DNA of 64,000 bases. It comes from Sporolactobacillus pectinivorans. Lineage in GTDB: Bacteria; Bacillota; Bacilli; Bacillales; Sporolactobacillaceae. The position numbers were made by a program, and so were the translations under genes. Shown here piece after piece: positions 37,166 through 46,639 of the stretch (positions within the stretch are counted from its first letter, which is position 1; every line of letters starts with the position of its first letter). The notes beneath the pieces are model-generated. The model was not told where the DNA came from. It saw nothing but the letters and a program-made list of their open reading frames with translations, and searched no databases. The stretch is from the NCBI RefSeq assembly GCF_002802965.1, contig NZ_NXGA01000001.1:2199871-2263870 (forward strand), in the 5' to 3' direction.

Positions 37166-37351
37166 CGGAGAAGGTCCGACCCAGCGCACGAAGTACAGCG
37201 TCGCCGGCCTTCCGTCTACGTCTTTTCAAGGATCATAGCGGACTTTTCTTTTTATTTGCGTCAGGATCCGGGCCCTGTCTGTGCCGCTTTACCGATCGGA
37301 AAATGCAGCCTTGTTGTTCAGGCACGCCCCCGCGCAACTCTTATTATAACA
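37166..37351 (-). promoter_or_regulatory. panC promoter and structured 5' leader (pan-motif candidate)
   Basis: An extended -10 promoter, TGTTATAAT, is read on the minus strand at 37343-37351, with no good -35. Close to panC the minus strand folds into a hairpin: CGGAAGG with CCTTC-T-CCG, then CCG with CGG and a bulged A, then an inner CGC-GCG stem (37166-37213). A hairpin with bulged A residues before pan genes recalls the known pan RNA motif, but I cannot verify the consensus. Confidence 0.4.
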
Positions 37352-37410
37352 AATGAAGCGGCATTTTTCGCAGCATAGGACGATATAATTGACCGCTTTT
37401 GCTTTAAGGC

Positions 37411-38406
37411 TTACGACCATTCAATGTCGGCAGAATAGATCCGCGTCATTAGCCCGTCACTATCCTTCAATAGAAGCACCCCTTCATCATTGATTCCAAG
37501 CGCTGTCCCCTCTATGACACGGCCGCCGGGCTGGCGTACTCTGATCTGTTTTCCGAGGCTGATCGCCCGCTTTTCCCACAGAGGCTTGATCACGGAGAAC
37601 CCTTTCTGAAGAAAAAGTTCATAGAGTCCTTCAAATGTCAGCAGAAATAGTTGAACAAATTGCGCCAGGTCATATTTTTTTCCCGTTATCGCATAGAGCG
37701 AGGACGCTGTTGTTTTCAGTTCTTCCGGAAAATGGCTCACGTCGGAATTGACGTTAATCCCGATACCAATCACAACGGCCTTGACAAAAGTCGCTTCGGC
37801 TTGCAGTTCTGTCAGTATACCGACAAGTTTCCGGCCGTGGTACAGAATATCGTTCGGCCACTTAATGCCGCAAGACAAGCCGGCCGTCTCTTCAATGGCT
37901 TGCACGGCGGCGACGGCTGTCAGCAGGGTTAACTGCGGCGTTTGTTCAATGGGCAGACCGGGCCTGAGAATCAGACTCATGGCGATATTCTCTCCCCGCT
38001 GAGATTGCCATGAGTGGCCCAATCGCCCGCGGCCGGCAATCTGCTCATTTGTGATCACCAAAGTGCCGTCTTCGGCGCCATCATCCGCTAACTGGAGTGC
38101 TTCTTTCTGAGTTGAATGGATCGTTTCAAAGAAACGGATAGAATGGCCGAGCGTTTTTGTCTCAAGTCCTGAAGAAAGGGCAGCTTCATTAAGTCCTAAT
38201 GGAGCTCCTGTCAGTTTATACCCGCTTTTCTGCACCGCCTCGATCATAAAGCCCTCCTCTGACAGCTCACGGATATGTTTCCAGACCGCGGTACGTGAGC
38301 AGCCGATCGTCTCCGAAATTTTCTGACCGGAAAGAAAACGTTCCCTGTTCTCGTACAGCATTTTCAATATTGCTTTTTTTGTTCGCCCTGCCACACTCTG
38401 AACCAC
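37411..38406 (-). CDS. birA: Biotin-protein ligase / biotin operon repressor BirA
   Basis: A 331-residue bifunctional protein: a winged HTH (about 10-65, SETIGCSRTAVWKHIREL), the biotinyl-AMP ligase core with GRGRLGHSW (about 120) and KWPNDIL, and the C-terminal SH3-like domain. It attaches biotin to carboxylases and, with biotinyl-AMP bound, represses biotin genes. GTG at 38406 follows GGGGGAATTGAATC and overlaps the end of cca by 43 bases, so the pair is translationally coupled. panB normally follows in B. subtilis but not here. Confidence 0.94.
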   Translation of the reverse strand: MVQSVAGRTKKAILKMLYENRERFLSGQKISETIGCSRTAVWKHIRELSEEGFMIEAVQKSGYKLTGAPLGLNEAALSSGLETKTLGHSIRFFETIHSTQKEALQLADDGAEDGTLVITNEQIAGRGRLGHSWQSQRGENIAMSLILRPGLPIEQTPQLTLLTAVAAVQAIEETAGLSCGIKWPNDILYHGRKLVGILTELQAEATFVKAVVIGIGINVNSDVSHFPEELKTTASSLYAITGKKYDLAQFVQLFLLTFEGLYELFLQKGFSVIKPLWEKRAISLGKQIRVRQPGGRVIEGTALGINDEGVLLLKDSDGLMTRIYSADIEWS

Positions 38407-39581
38407 GATTCAATTCCCCCAAGCTCATTTGGTACTTCGCCGGTCACAATCTTTTTTTCAAGCGCCGCAATGGCTTCCGAAAGCCAGGGCCCCGGTTTTT
38501 GTCCTGACCATTTGATCAATTCATGACCTGTCGCTGCCAGCTCCCTCCTGCTTTTGACCGGGCAGCTCCGCCAAAGGTTGTCAATTCGCTGCTCTCTCTG
38601 TTTCAGGCAATCAGTTTCTGCTTTGCCTAGTGCCGTCTCAAGCCGCTCAACGGCTTTCGCGAGTTCCGGCCCTGCATCATACACAGAGAGTCTGTCCCAG
38701 GAAAACTGTGCATAGTTCCCGTCATACTCCAAAAGCCTGCCGACATCTTTTCTTCTTGAGGCCGGCCATTTCCAAGCTTGCGCAAATCCAAACATATAGC
38801 GTATCCCCAGCGATTCAAGAAAAGCCGCCCAGCGTTCCGCGTCAGAAATCAGAACAGAGAAACGGACAGAGAAAAGGCATTGGTCTGCAGACGCATGATT
38901 CAGACAAGGCAGCACATAGATGCAGCCTGTATCGAAAAGCAGCCGGATCGCATCAGTTGCTGCTGCACCGGCGAGCAATTTGTTCATTTCCTGATCAATG
39001 CGTTCGATTGATATCTTTTTAAGTAAAGCGAAGTTCTTGCTGAATGCCAGACGTTCGGCCTCACCCAGTGAGAAATCAAGTTCTGCCACAAATCGGATGC
39101 CCCGCATCATCCGGAGCGGGTCTTCGGCGATCCGTTCCTCCGCACAGCCCACGGTCCGGAGGCGTTTTTTCTTCATGTCGTCCTGCCCTCCGAACAGGTC
39201 AATTATCTGTCCGGTCCGGTCCATGGCGAGCGCATTAATAGTAAAATCTCGCCGCATCAGATCCTTTTCAAGTGAAGATTCAAAGCTGACTTGATTCGGA
39301 TGCCGGAAATCATCATAACCGCTCTCTGAACGAAACGTCGTCACTTCGTAAGTTCTGCCGCTATAAATCACGGCAACCGTTCCATGCTGAATGCCAATGG
39401 GAATGGTTCTTTTAAACAGTGTCATGATTTCATCAGGATGTGCGGAGGTTGTAATATCTACGTCATGAACCGGACGCCCTAGCAAATAGTCCCGGACTGC
39501 ACCGCCGACGACATAGGCTTCAAAACCGTTTTCGGTCAGCTTGTCGAGGATGGCAGCCGCTTTTTCAAAAGGAAAATTCAT
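38364..39581 (-). CDS. cca: CCA-adding tRNA nucleotidyltransferase
   Basis: A 405-residue class II nucleotidyltransferase that builds or repairs the tRNA 3' CCA end. It has the metal site GGAVRDYLLGRPVHDVDITT (about 26-45, with D-x-D), RRDFTINALA and DPLRMMRGIRF. ATG at 39581 follows GAGG by eight bases, and the GTG at 39590 lies too near to it. It lies between mgsA and birA. The bacillithiol genes bshA and bshB1, which sit between mgsA and cca in B. subtilis, are absent. Confidence 0.93.
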   Translation of the reverse strand: MNFPFEKAAAILDKLTENGFEAYVVGGAVRDYLLGRPVHDVDITTSAHPDEIMTLFKRTIPIGIQHGTVAVIYSGRTYEVTTFRSESGYDDFRHPNQVSFESSLEKDLMRRDFTINALAMDRTGQIIDLFGGQDDMKKKRLRTVGCAEERIAEDPLRMMRGIRFVAELDFSLGEAERLAFSKNFALLKKISIERIDQEMNKLLAGAAATDAIRLLFDTGCIYVLPCLNHASADQCLFSVRFSVLISDAERWAAFLESLGIRYMFGFAQAWKWPASRRKDVGRLLEYDGNYAQFSWDRLSVYDAGPELAKAVERLETALGKAETDCLKQREQRIDNLWRSCPVKSRRELAATGHELIKWSGQKPGPWLSEAIAALEKKIVTGEVPNELGGIESWFRVWQGEQKKQY

Positions 39582-39638
39582 CTGTGACACCTCATTTGTG
39601 CGAATAACAGGCAGGCTTTCCGCTCATGTTCATCCAGC

Positions 39639-40055
39639 TCATTGCTGTTTCGCCTGTTTTGCATGCATGAGCTCCCGCCAGTGAAATTCACCGCGCTTCA
39701 GTGCATGCATCATGATTTCTGCCGATGCCAGATTGGTTGCAAGCGGGATCCGGTACACATCGCTGAGCCTCAGAAGTGCATTGACATCCGGTTCATGAGG
39801 CTGAGCCGTCAACGGGTCGCGCAGAAAAACGACCAGATCCATCTCATTTGAAGCAATCATAGCGCCAATTTGCTGATCGCCGCCAAGCGGACCGGACTGA
39901 AAGCGGTGCACCTTCATCCCGGTTGCTTCCATGACTTTCAGCCCTGTTGTTCCTGTTGCGTACAGTGCGTGTTTCGCCAGAACGGACTGATAAGCGCTGG
40001 CGAACTGGACCATCTCAGGTTTTTTCTTATCGTGTGCAATCAATGCAATTTTCAC
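39639..40055 (-). CDS. mgsA: Methylglyoxal synthase
   Basis: A 138-residue enzyme that turns dihydroxyacetone phosphate into methylglyoxal, a bypass of lower glycolysis used under phosphate stress. Conserved sites are [14 protein letters not shown] (phosphate loop), the catalytic Asp in [13 protein letters not shown] and [15 protein letters not shown] at 40055 is chosen for GAGGG seven bases upstream, and the TTG at 40061 is too close. It lies 48 bases downstream of dapB. Confidence 0.94.
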   Translation of the reverse strand: MKIALIAHDKKKPEMVQFASAYQSVLAKHALYATGTTGLKVMEATGMKVHRFQSGPLGGDQQIGAMIASNEMDLVVFLRDPLTAQPHEPDVNALLRLSDVYRIPLATNLASAEIMMHALKRGEFHWRELMHAKQAKQQ

Positions 40056-40103
40056 TGGCAATCCCTCGTTTCAAAAAATGGTCGACAGTACCCATTTGGA
40101 AAC

Positions 40104-40913
40104 TTAATCCAAAATATTTTCGAGTCCGTAAACCAATGTATCCAGTGACATCACGGTACGAACCGAATAACGGACACCTGTCATGAAGGAAGCACGCTCC
40201 ATGGAGTCATGCCGCAGAGTTAGAAGTTCACCCTTGCTGCCGAAAAGAACCTCCTGATGGGCGATCAGACCGGGCAGGCGGACGCTGTGGATGCGCATAC
40301 CATCAAAATCGGCGCCCCGTGCGCCTCTGAGCGTCTCCCTTTCGTCAGGCGCTCCCTGTTTCTTAGGTTTTCTCGTTTTTTCAATCAATTCAGCTGTCTT
40401 GATCGCAGTTCCGGACGGCGCATCTTTTTTTCCGTCGTGATGCAATTCGATAATTTCTACATCCGGAAAATATTTGGCGGCCATCTGGCTGAATTTCATA
40501 ACAAGGACGGCACCAATCGCGAAATTAGGTGCAATGATCCCACCGAGCTTTTTCTCTTCCATAAGTTTTTGATAACCCTCAACCTCTTCATTAGAAAAAC
40601 CTGAAGTGCCAATGACCGGCCGAACACCAAAGTCAATGGCGGCCTGAAGATTTCGTTTTCCTGCCTCAGGATTCGTAAAATCGATCAGCACGTCGGGATG
40701 CTCTGCTGAAAGGCATGCGTCAATATCTGCATAAACCGGAACATCAAGTTCGGAGATACCAAGCAATTCTCCGACCTTTTCTTTGTCGTGACCGTCGTCG
40801 ATGGCGGCAGTCAATCTGAATCCAGGTGTGCCGATGATCATGCGGATCGTCTCCGACCCCATTCTGCCCCGCGGGCCGGCAACTACAATGTTGATTTGTT
40901 TTGTTTCAACCAT
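40104..40913 (-). CDS. dapB: 4-Hydroxy-tetrahydrodipicolinate reductase
   Basis: A 269-residue enzyme of lysine and diaminopimelate synthesis. NAD(P) loop VAGPRGRMG (about 11-19), catalytic His/Lys region ELHHDGKKDAPSGTA (about 155-169) and the IGTSGF loop are present. It is immediately downstream of the mazG-like gene (2-base gap), as in B. subtilis ypjD-dapB. Confidence 0.95.
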   Translation of the reverse strand: MVETKQINIVVAGPRGRMGSETIRMIIGTPGFRLTAAIDDGHDKEKVGELLGISELDVPVYADIDACLSAEHPDVLIDFTNPEAGKRNLQAAIDFGVRPVIGTSGFSNEEVEGYQKLMEEKKLGGIIAPNFAIGAVLVMKFSQMAAKYFPDVEIIELHHDGKKDAPSGTAIKTAELIEKTRKPKKQGAPDERETLRGARGADFDGMRIHSVRLPGLIAHQEVLFGSKGELLTLRHDSMERASFMTGVRYSVRTVMSLDTLVYGLENILD

Positions 40914-40915
40914 CT

Positions 40916-41254
40916 TTATCTTGCCCCTTCATCCTTTTTAGTCCAGCGGTCTTTGTCACGCGTGTTAAACTTGTCCAGAACGCGCCCAAGAGCTGTTCCA
41001 AGATCAATATGTAAACTGTTTGCCATGCAGATGACAACAAACAACAGATCTCCCATTTCTTCTTCTATTGTTTTTTCAGATTCCGTCGGCTTTTTTTTCT
41101 TTTCCCCATAGTAGTGATTGACTTCGCGGGCCAGCTCACCCAGCTCTTCAGTCAGCCTCGCCGTCAAAGCCAGCGGTGAAAAATAACCCTCCTTAAACTG
41201 GCTGATGTAATCATCGACTTCTTTCTGCAGCGTTCCCATTGTTTTTTCGCCCAA
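40916..41254 (-). CDS. MazG-like nucleotide pyrophosphohydrolase, YpjD-like
   Basis: A 112-residue all-helical pyrophosphatase of the MazG/dUTPase-like type. The metal site Glu/Asp cluster is visible in TEELGELAREVNH and EEEMGDLLFVVICMANS. It is nearly collinear with B. subtilis YpjD, including the tail RDKDRWTKK. The start is TTG at 41254, eight bases after GGAG, which reproduces the family N-terminus; ATG at 41239 is the alternative. It probably removes abnormal nucleotides. Confidence 0.88.
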   Translation of the reverse strand: MGEKTMGTLQKEVDDYISQFKEGYFSPLALTARLTEELGELAREVNHYYGEKKKKPTESEKTIEEEMGDLLFVVICMANSLHIDLGTALGRVLDKFNTRDKDRWTKKDEGAR

Positions 41255-41493
41255 TGCACAGACTCCATTCTATAGCTTCGTTTCTTCCCGTGATGATTGC
41301 TGGCAAACTCGATACACTTCTTAAAAATCAACCGATAGAATTTTCCGGACAAAAATATCATACCACTGTTTGACAGAGGCGAAAACGCTGTTATCCTAGA
41401 GAAGCGGCGCAGGCTGAGAAATGGCGATATTGAACGATTGCGTGCATACGCTTATGATATAAATGGTGTAAGAGCAGTAAAGGATGTGGCACA

Positions 41494-42378
41494 ATGAAAC
41501 TCGACTTAAAGACAAAGAACATCATTTTTATCCTGATCGGAGCAGCCATCTATGCTTTCGGACTTGTTAATTTTAACATGAAGAATCAATTGGCTGAAGG
41601 CGGCGTGACCGGCCTGACACTGATTTTGTATAACAAATTTTCCATTGACCCGGCGATCAGCAACATTGTCCTGAACGTTCCCCTTTTCCTGGCCGGATGG
41701 AAATTTTTCAGAAGGAACGAATTTATTTATACTTTGATTGGGACTTTCTCACTGTCTGTTTTTCTATTTATTTTTCAGTATCTCATTACGTTTAACTTTT
41801 CACTGGCTCATGACCTGCTCCTTGCCGCTCTGTTTGCAGGCGTATTTATCGGCGGCGGCCTCGGTATCATTTTCAGGTATGGCGGGACAACCGGCGGTTC
41901 GGACATTGTTGCGCGGATCACCCATAAGAAATACGGCTGGGCGATGAGCAAAACTATGCTGATTATTGATGCCGCGGTCATCATTATATCGCTTGTCTAT
42001 CTGGATTATCGTCAGATGATGTACACGCTGGTCGGTGTTTTTGTCGGTGCACGGATGATCGATATGATTCAGAAGGGCGCTTATGCTGGAAAAGCGGTGA
42101 TGATTTTTTCCAGGAAAAGTGATGAGATCGCCGAGAAAATTATGAGCTCACTCAACCGGAGCCTAACCCTGATTGACGGAAAGGGGGGCTACACACGGCG
42201 TGAAATGAACGTTTTGTACTGCGTCGTCAGCCACAATGAAGTGTTCCGGCTGAAAAACCTAATTAAGGAAATTGATCCGGATGCCTTTGTGACTGTCAAT
42301 GATGTTCATGAAGTATTTGGTGAAGGTTTTTCTTATCCGAAATCTTCACCAAATGGATATGATCATTCGAAAAAATGA
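41494..42378 (+). CDS. YitT-family membrane protein, YpjC-like (DUF2179)
   Basis: A 294-residue protein with about five to six transmembrane helices (FRYGGTTGGSDIVARI loop typical) and a C-terminal cytosolic DUF2179 domain (about 205-285, DPDAFVTVNDVHEVFGEGF). The function is unknown. It lies head-to-head with the mazG-like gene, where B. subtilis has ypjC. The start follows AGGATGTGGCACA. Confidence 0.85.
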   Translation: MKLDLKTKNIIFILIGAAIYAFGLVNFNMKNQLAEGGVTGLTLILYNKFSIDPAISNIVLNVPLFLAGWKFFRRNEFIYTLIGTFSLSVFLFIFQYLITFNFSLAHDLLLAALFAGVFIGGGLGIIFRYGGTTGGSDIVARITHKKYGWAMSKTMLIIDAAVIIISLVYLDYRQMMYTLVGVFVGARMIDMIQKGAYAGKAVMIFSRKSDEIAEKIMSSLNRSLTLIDGKGGYTRREMNVLYCVVSHNEVFRLKNLIKEIDPDAFVTVNDVHEVFGEGFSYPKSSPNGYDHSKK

Positions 42379-42392
42379 GAAACAGATATTCG

Positions 42393-42418
42393 GCCCTGAT
42401 TAACATTGGGGCTTTTTT
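42393..42418 (+). terminator. Terminator after the ypjC-like gene
   Basis: A short GCCC/GGGC stem followed by a run of six T. Confidence 0.5.
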
Positions 42419-42485
42419 AATACCCTTAGAAGATATAAAAATTTAGAAGAAGGCCTCTGCCCGCGCCTGAAGCCTTGCTAACCGT

Positions 42486-43310
42486 TTAATGTTCAAGTCG
42501 AAGCAACGCGCCGACTGCCCCGCTGTACTGGCCGTTTTCCGGGATGACGGGCTTGATGCCGTAGAGCCTGCTGTAGCGCATTACAATGGCTCTCATCTCC
42601 GGATTTCCTGCAAAAGAGCTTCCAATGTAAACCGCTGTTCGAACACCTTCTTTTTCCGCCGCAAAAATACTAAGAGTTGTAATTGTCTCGGCAACGAGGC
42701 CGATTACAGCTGAAACTTTGTCGGCTTCATCTATTTCTGCTGTGCCCCGAGAGGCAAGTCCAAAGTTACTTGCCGTTAAATCGCCGGGGATTGGCGGAAC
42801 AGCTCCTTCATAGATTCGGGCGACCGTCAAGTCGATACGATCACGATTTCCGTGATCAGCGAGACCCATCAAGGTTCTGAAATGATGCTTGCCCGTCAGA
42901 AGTTCGGAAAGGCCTATCAAGGTCCCTCCCCCGATGCCCGAGCCGCCGATCCGGCGTTGCGTATTTCCGTCCACTAAGTGGATAGACGTTCCGGTGCCGC
43001 AGTTAGTCAGAATAAAACGATCCGTTGCCCTTTCTGAAGCTTTTTTCAGAAAAAAGCGCACTCCGCTGCAGGAAGCTTCGAACTCCGGGATCAGGTGGAC
43101 TTTTTGTTGCAAGAGTTTTTCCTGCAGCATGGAAGCTCCCCCACCGGTCAGGCACAAATCCGTATCCGATAGGTCATCGTTCAGCCAGCGGGCGCACTGA
43201 CCCAGTTCATCGGCCATAAAGCTCCGAAATTTCAGCCCATCTGCATCTCTGATAGCCGCCTTGATCAAAGTGCCGCCCACATCAATGCCCGCTTTTCTTT
43301 TAAACCCCAA
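42486..43310 (-). CDS. coaW: Type II pantothenate kinase
   Basis: A 274-residue ASKHA-fold kinase that performs the first committed step of coenzyme A synthesis. Seen: GIDVGGTLIKAA (about 9-20), CGTGTSIHLV (phosphate 2) and GGGTLIGLS (about 126). Type II enzymes are typical of staphylococci and some Bacillales and are less inhibited by CoA. TTG at 43310 follows AAGGA. It pairs functionally with panC-panD. Confidence 0.92.
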   Translation of the reverse strand: MGFKRKAGIDVGGTLIKAAIRDADGLKFRSFMADELGQCARWLNDDLSDTDLCLTGGGASMLQEKLLQQKVHLIPEFEASCSGVRFFLKKASERATDRFILTNCGTGTSIHLVDGNTQRRIGGSGIGGGTLIGLSELLTGKHHFRTLMGLADHGNRDRIDLTVARIYEGAVPPIPGDLTASNFGLASRGTAEIDEADKVSAVIGLVAETITTLSIFAAEKEGVRTAVYIGSSFAGNPEMRAIVMRYSRLYGIKPVIPENGQYSGAVGALLRLEH

Positions 43311-43448
43311 TGAAAAATCCTTCTTTCAGAAATTTGCAGTCTTTTTTTCTTTTCATCGAGTCCGCTTTCGATTACAATACTAGATATTGCATTTAATTAT
43401 ACTAGATATGTTCCATTGTAAACAATTTTGAGGGGTTGTGGATGAGCA

Positions 43449-44417
43449 GTGAAAAGTGAGTTGCCGGCAACAACAGAGTTAAGTGCAGAACAGCATAAGA
43501 AAAAGTCCGGTGCTTTGTATGCCATCGGAGCATATTTCATGTGGGGGCTTTTCCCGTTATACTGGATTCCATTGAATCGGGTGCCTGCCATTGAAATTCT
43601 GGCGCATCGGATTCTCTGGGCACTGGTTTTCATGATCAGCCTGCTGTGGGTTTCCGGAAAATGGTCTACCTTCCTGAAACAGTTGAAGGAACTCTTTCAC
43701 AATCTCCGCAACCTGTTTCTTGTCTTTGCCGCAGCACTGCTGATCAGCCTGAACTGGTTCATCTACATTTGGGCCGTAACGAATAACCATGTCGTTGAAT
43801 CCAGCATGGGCTATTATATTAATCCGCTTGTCAGCATCGTGCTGGGGATCTTGATTCTGAAGGAAAAACTGACAATCCCGCAGGTCGTGGCGGTAGTTCT
43901 CGCTGCTTGCGGTGTTCTTGTCCAGACAGTTGCTTTCGGCCAGCTTCCGCTGATTGCTTTGACACTCGCTTTTTCATTTGGTTTCTATGGATTGACCAAG
44001 AAACTGATCAAAATCGACCCATCTATTGAACTGACTTTTGAAACACTTTTTGTGACGCCCGTTGCGCTTTTCTACTTGGTCCACGTTCAGATTTCCGGGA
44101 CGGCTGCGTTTGCAAATGGCTCTCTTCTGACAACGTTGCTGTTAATCGGAACCGGTGTCGTCACGGCGGTGCCTCTGCTCTTTTTTGCTGAAGGTGCGCA
44201 GCGGATTTCACTGACCATGATCGGCTTTTTTCAGTATATTACCCCTACGCTTTCACTCTTGATTGGCATTACTGTTTATAAAGAAGCGTTTACGCTTGTC
44301 CAGCTTATTTCATTTTCGTTCATCTGGCTTGCGCTGCTTGTTTTTTCATTATCGGGTTTAAATTTTAAGAAGCGCGTCACCTCTGAAGGCCGGGCGGCTC
44401 AATCCGGTCATCAATAA
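43449..44417 (+). CDS. rarD: RarD-family EamA transporter
   Basis: A 322-residue, ten-helix membrane protein of the drug/metabolite superfamily. The RarD hallmarks are YAIGAYFMWGLFPLYW (about 27-42), LAHRILWAL and NWFIYIWAVTNNHVVESSMGYYINPL. Its substrate is not established. GTG at 43449 is the probable start, but the GAGGGG ribosome site is 13 bases away. A strong hairpin follows. Confidence 0.88.
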   Translation: MKSELPATTELSAEQHKKKSGALYAIGAYFMWGLFPLYWIPLNRVPAIEILAHRILWALVFMISLLWVSGKWSTFLKQLKELFHNLRNLFLVFAAALLISLNWFIYIWAVTNNHVVESSMGYYINPLVSIVLGILILKEKLTIPQVVAVVLAACGVLVQTVAFGQLPLIALTLAFSFGFYGLTKKLIKIDPSIELTFETLFVTPVALFYLVHVQISGTAAFANGSLLTTLLLIGTGVVTAVPLLFFAEGAQRISLTMIGFFQYITPTLSLLIGITVYKEAFTLVQLISFSFIWLALLVFSLSGLNFKKRVTSEGRAAQSGHQ

Positions 44418-44454
44418 GAAAAGGTCATTCTAAACAATTTTGATAAATAAACAG

Positions 44455-44490
44455 AATCGGCGGGAAAAATGGATCATTTTCCCGCCGATT
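44455..44490. terminator. Strong hairpin between rarD and the ferritin-like gene
   Basis: A 14-base perfect stem, AATCGGCGGGAAAA with TTTTCCCGCCGATT, lies between convergent genes. Confidence 0.75.
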
Positions 44491-44513
44491 GATTCGCATC
44501 ATTTAAACAATTT

Positions 44514-44948
44514 TTAATACCGGCTGAGTGAGTAAAAGTATAAGAACCAAACAGCATGCTGCTGCTCATCCTTGGCTATCCGGTAAAAGATCGATTTTAT
44601 TTGTTCGTTAGGTGCCATATCCCCTGATTCCAGATAAAAGTCAACCGTATTCTGCTCATCTTCGATCGCGTGACGCAGTCCTTCCAGATACGTATTCGGA
44701 CACGTTCCCGTCTGATGGGGCTGGTAGGTTTCACCGGTAAGCTGCTGGTATAGAGCAGAGAACACTTGATAATGGTGCATCTCATCGCCGCGTATCTCAC
44801 CGATCTGCTGCCGTTCGTGTCCTGTACGCGCTTGATTCATCAGCACCTCATAACAAGTGATTGCATTATACTCACCGGTGATCGCTGTTCTGAGCCGTTC
44901 AATAAGCTGACTGTTCACTCCCGGATCATCAGGTCTAAATTCATCCAT
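44514..44948 (-). CDS. Ferritin-like (rubrerythrin-type) di-iron protein
   Basis: A 144-residue four-helix protein. Likely iron ligands are in ITGEYNAITCYE (about 25-35), EIRGDEMHHYQ (about 50-60), IEDEQNTVDFY and AKDEQQHAVWF. Such proteins store or detoxify iron and peroxides, and related ones occur in spores (YhjR-like). ATG follows GGGAGGTCAGAAGCGCA. Confidence 0.8.
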   Translation of the reverse strand: MDEFRPDDPGVNSQLIERLRTAITGEYNAITCYEVLMNQARTGHERQQIGEIRGDEMHHYQVFSALYQQLTGETYQPHQTGTCPNTYLEGLRHAIEDEQNTVDFYLESGDMAPNEQIKSIFYRIAKDEQQHAVWFLYFYSLSRY

Positions 44949-45091
44949 TGCGCTTCTGACCTCCCTCGTTCATCCCATTCTCTAGTTTATGCACGGCAAA
45001 TGAGAAAGGTACCCAGTTTAATAAAAGGGCAGAAGTACGAATCGATTTCAAATCAGGGGCTATGCCGAGACCGGATTAAGAGAATCAGCGA

Positions 45092-46639
45092 TCAGAGTAC
45101 GGGAGGAATCCGGCGTTTGGTAGCCTGTTCGAACCCGTAAGCAAGCTCGATCAGTTTCGGTTCGCTGAACGCAAGTCCAGTGAACGTAATACCGATGGGT
45201 TCTCCGGCGCTTGTATAGCCGGCAGGAACAGTAATGGATGGATACCCTGCTTTTGCGGCAATATCGCAGCCTGAGTAATTGGCGAAAATCAGCGCATCAA
45301 GATGGCGCGCCTTCAAGACAGCGTCTATACCTTCTTTCCGCGACAAACGGATATCATCCGCGCGGTCAGCCAGATACTGCTTTTCTCCCAAATCGCTGCT
45401 CAATGCTTCCGATTTTTCAAGCACAGCCTGTCCATATTTCAAAGCTTTATCTGCATGCTCCTTATTATAGTTAATAACATCGGCCAGACTGTGAACCGGT
45501 GAGTCTGAAGGAAGTTTCTCAAGATACTGGTTCATGTCCCATTTAAATTCACGATACATGACGGATGATTTATGTTTTTCAAGCGCTTCGGATGAGGCAA
45601 TGACAACGGGGTCCAAGATCGTTGCTCCCTTTGCTCTCATATCATCAAGTGCTTGATTGATCAGCTTCACTTGTTCCTCACTCAAAGATTCCAGATAATG
45701 TCGGTCGATGCCAAGCCGGGCGCCTTTTAATCCCCCATGTCTCAGATAAACGGTGTAATCCTTTTTCACATCACCCTGGCTCCAGACCGTTTCTTCATCA
45801 TCTTCGTCGACCCCGGTCATTGCATTCAGTAAGAGAACAGCATCTTTGACAGTACGCGCCATTGAACCTGCTGTATCCTGGCTATGGGCGATCGGAATAA
45901 TGCCGCTGCGGCTGATAACGCCTACGGTTGGTTTGATGCCGACCAGTGAATTGGATGACGCAGGGCTCAGAATTGAACCGGATGTTTCTGTTCCGATGCC
46001 TGCGGCGGCGAGGTTCGCAGCCACTGCGGCGCCCGTTCCCGCACTTGATCCGCCGACATCAAACGAAGCTCCATACGGATTAAGCACCTGTCCGCCGAGT
46101 GAGCTGTAGCCGTTTGGCATATCTTTTGCAATGAAATTAGCAAACTCGGTCAGATTAGCTTTCCCAAGTATAATGGCCCCTGCCGCTTTCAACTGGCTGA
46201 CCACGAAGGCATCCCTGGCTGGTTTATTGCCGGCCAGAGCAACGGAACCCGCTGTTGTATGGAGCGGACTCTCGGTATCGATATTGTCCTTAACAATCAG
46301 GGGTACACCGAAAAGCGGACCTACATCCGGTGAAACCGACCGCTTCACATCGCTTGCTTCTGCATCGTGAAGTGCCTCGGGATTAATTTCAATAAAAGCA
46401 TTTAATTTTGGGCCCGTACGGTCAAATTTTTCTATCCGATCCAGATACATCTGCACCAGATCTTTTGATGTGACTTGTCCCATTTTCAGCGCCTTCTGTA
46501 TGTCGGAAATAGTGGCTTCCTCAATAACGAAAGGGCGGCGCTTGGCGACCTCCTGTTTTAAATACATACCGGCTGTTAAAGCTGCTGCCGTAGCACCAGT
46601 CAGTGCTGCAGCCCACGCAAATTTCTTCTTCTTGGACAT
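45092..46639 (-). CDS. Amidase-signature enzyme
   Basis: A 515-residue hydrolase with the Ser-cisSer-Lys triad of the amidase family: Lys in PLIVKDNID (about 117), cis-Ser and Ser in GGSSAGTGAAVAANLA (about 201-216). An N-terminal hydrophobic segment (about 8-27) after KKKK suggests membrane anchoring or export. The substrate is unknown; peptide amides or similar are likely. ATG follows GGAGTGAGCCAAT. Confidence 0.87.
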   Translation of the reverse strand: MSKKKKFAWAAALTGATAAALTAGMYLKQEVAKRRPFVIEEATISDIQKALKMGQVTSKDLVQMYLDRIEKFDRTGPKLNAFIEINPEALHDAEASDVKRSVSPDVGPLFGVPLIVKDNIDTESPLHTTAGSVALAGNKPARDAFVVSQLKAAGAIILGKANLTEFANFIAKDMPNGYSSLGGQVLNPYGASFDVGGSSAGTGAAVAANLAAAGIGTETSGSILSPASSNSLVGIKPTVGVISRSGIIPIAHSQDTAGSMARTVKDAVLLLNAMTGVDEDDEETVWSQGDVKKDYTVYLRHGGLKGARLGIDRHYLESLSEEQVKLINQALDDMRAKGATILDPVVIASSEALEKHKSSVMYREFKWDMNQYLEKLPSDSPVHSLADVINYNKEHADKALKYGQAVLEKSEALSSDLGEKQYLADRADDIRLSRKEGIDAVLKARHLDALIFANYSGCDIAAKAGYPSITVPAGYTSAGEPIGITFTGLAFSEPKLIELAYGFEQATKRRIPPVL

